A DNA stretch of 7,208 bases from an uncultured Porphyromonadaceae bacterium (GTDB lineage: Bacteria; Bacteroidota; Bacteroidia; Bacteroidales; Paludibacteraceae): positions 1 through 7,208 of the forward strand of contig CALEJM010000129.1 in assembly GCA_937898265.1 (NCBI GenBank), written 5' to 3'. Shown here piece after piece: positions 6,280 through 7,208 of this stretch. A program made the translations under genes and the position numbers. The notes under the pieces were generated by a model. That model worked only from the letters and a program-made list of their open reading frames with translations. It had not been told where the DNA came from and searched no databases. Each line of letters begins with the position of its first letter. The stretch's first letter is position 1.

Positions 6280-6988
6280 GTCGGTCTTTGTAGGAGACTT
6301 TCTCTTTGCGTTGTGGTTTCTCCTTGCCTGCCACCACGATAACGATTTCCCCTTTCGGAGCAGTCTCGGTAAAGTGAGCCGCCAATTCGGTCAGCGTACC
6401 ACGTTGGGTCTCCTCGAATTTTTTGGAGATCTCGCGTGACACCGACGCCTCACGTTCTGCGCCAAACACCTCGGCAAACTGTTGCAGCGTCTTCACCAAG
6501 CGGAATGGCGATTCGTAGAATATCATGGTACGTTGTTCGTCAACCAAGGCTTCAAGGCGGGTTGCCCTACCCTTTTTCTGTGGGAGGAATCCCTCAAAGA
6601 CGAAGCGGTCGCAAGGGAGGCCGGAGTCTACGAGCGCAGGGATGCAGGCGGTGGCACCTGGGAGACACTCCACCTCGATGCCGTGCTCAACGCAGGTGCG
6701 TACCAAGAGGAAACCTGGGTCGGAGATGCCCGGCGTGCCAGCATCAGAGACCAGTGCGACGTCTTTGCCGGCTTCTATCTTCTCGGCAATGCGCTCGGCG
6801 GTCTGATGTTCGTTGAATTTATGGTGTGACATCAGCGGCACGTTGATTTCAAAGTGCTTCAGGAGAAAACCCGTGGTTCGGGTGTCTTCCGCCAAGAGGA
6901 GGTCGACACTCTTCAGCACCTTCAACGCACGAAGGGTGATGTCTTCAAGATTGCCTACTGGGGTAGGAACGAGAAAGAGTTTTGGCAC
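6260..6988 (-). CDS. rsmI: 16S rRNA (cytidine(1402)-2'-O)-methyltransferase RsmI
   Basis: RsmI is a SAM-dependent methyltransferase that 2'-O-methylates C1402 in the decoding centre of 16S rRNA. It belongs to the tetrapyrrole (SpoU-unrelated) methylase fold. The 242-residue protein shows all the family blocks in order: LVPTPVGNLEDITLRA (6-21), AEDTR (33-37), SDAGTPGISDPG (81-92), LPGATA (109-114), FEGFLPQKKGR (121-131), FYESPFR (157-163), SREISKKFEE (184-193) and GEIVIVVAGK (213-222). It is shorter than the E. coli enzyme (286 aa) because it ends after the core with only a short basic then acidic tail (DDDDE). The start is GTG at 6988: the next codon block upstream holds an in-frame TAA (6997-6995), and starting at the next ATG (Met53) would delete the conserved N-terminus. 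It begins 6 bases after the upstream gene and overlaps the downstream phosphatase by 20 bases, so the three form an operon. Confidence 0.96.
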   Translation of the reverse strand: MPKLFLVPTPVGNLEDITLRALKVLKSVDLLLAEDTRTTGFLLKHFEINVPLMSHHKFNEHQTAERIAEKIEAGKDVALVSDAGTPGISDPGFLLVRTCVEHGIEVECLPGATACIPALVDSGLPCDRFVFEGFLPQKKGRATRLEALVDEQRTMIFYESPFRLVKTLQQFAEVFGAEREASVSREISKKFEETQRGTLTELAAHFTETAPKGEIVIVVAGKEKPQRKEKVSYKDRHDDDDE

Positions 6989-6994
6989 GGCAGC

Positions 6995-7208
6995 TTAGAA
7001 TTTGCGTGATACTATATTAATAAAGTCGACAACGGCAGCATTCTCGCCATCCCACTGCGGGAAACGGGTGGTGAGGTAGGTCTGCACTTCGTCAAACGAG
7101 TTCAAAGCGTTGAGTTCGTCGATGGTAGTGGTCATCAGTTCGCCATTACCGCCAAAGAGTTCGCGGATGAAGCGAAAACGATCGGCCAAGGAGATGGCTT
7201 TCTTGAGG
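6995..7208 (-). CDS. Uncharacterised Bacteroidales protein, C-terminal part (gene continues beyond the window)
   Basis: The frame is open from the right edge of the window to the TAA at 6997-6995, giving 70 or so residues of a C-terminus. It reads ISLADRFRFIRELFGGNGE, then a helical acidic segment, and ends FINIVSRKF. A TTG near 7189 could be read as a start, but the frame stays open above it with plausible sequence (LKKAIS), and the ADRFRFIRELF block looks like the interior of a protein. It is therefore taken as a partial gene. The pattern of an RF-rich helix, LFGG, a helical region and a terminal KF resembles a conserved hypothetical family of Bacteroidales, but I cannot name a function. 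It is the first visible gene of the operon with rsmI, 6 bases ahead of that gene's GTG start. Confidence 0.75.
   Translation of the reverse strand, partial: LKKAISLADRFRFIRELFGGNGELMTTTIDELNALNSFDEVQTYLTTRFPQWDGENAAVVDFINIVSRKF

Noticed and set aside
5599..6342. A 247-codon open frame on the plus strand opposite the HAD phosphatase gene
   Set aside because: It lies antisense to two well-supported genes with clear motifs, and its translation shows no domain, only repeated Val/Gly/Glu-rich sequence expected from the antisense of a coding region.
6436..6829. Several overlapping plus-strand open frames opposite rsmI
   Set aside because: They are shadows of the rsmI coding sequence; none has a recognisable motif and they conflict with a fully conserved gene.

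Overview
The window looks like a piece of a Bacteroidales genome, most likely Prevotella or a close relative. The evidence is an adjacent SusC/SusD outer-membrane pair, lipoprotein signal peptides of the SxC type, a Bacteroidetes promoter (-7 box TATCTTTG with a TTG element 20 bases upstream), absence of Shine-Dalgarno sequences, and the family relationships of the housekeeping genes. The genus cannot be fixed from the sequence alone. Every supported gene reads on the minus strand, so transcription runs from high to low coordinates.

Right part (7208 down to 5484): a compact housekeeping operon. It holds the C-terminal end of an uncharacterised Bacteroidales protein that runs off the window edge, then rsmI (16S rRNA C1402 ribose methyltransferase, GTG start only 6 bases after the preceding stop), then a HAD-family phosphatase of the YjjG nucleotidase type whose start overlaps the end of rsmI by 20 bases. 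A clear intrinsic terminator closes this unit at 5484-5521.

Middle (5483 down to 296): an intergenic region holds an AT microsatellite, two inverted-repeat pairs and a good Bacteroidetes promoter. It is followed by a leader of about 80 bases with a possible 24-codon upstream ORF that overlaps the susC start codon as ATGA. Next come a full-length SusC-family TonB-dependent transporter (1092 aa) and, 30 bases later, its SusD-family lipoprotein partner (509 aa). The two should form the usual outer-membrane channel plus surface substrate-binding lid. Nothing in the window shows the substrate, since no degradative enzyme or regulator gene is present. A strong intrinsic terminator follows susD.

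Left edge (295 down to 1): the start of a small lipoprotein gene (signal peptide, lipobox, then a segment like the beginning of an Ig-like domain) runs abruptly, and out of frame, into sequence encoding the C-terminal end of a TolC-family efflux protein. Two unrelated genes are joined at about 128-144. This is either a real recombination or deletion scar or, quite possibly, an assembly chimera. It is the most unusual thing in the window. Apart from this junction and the control region upstream of susC, the window is ordinary, and I see no convincing new biological system in it.
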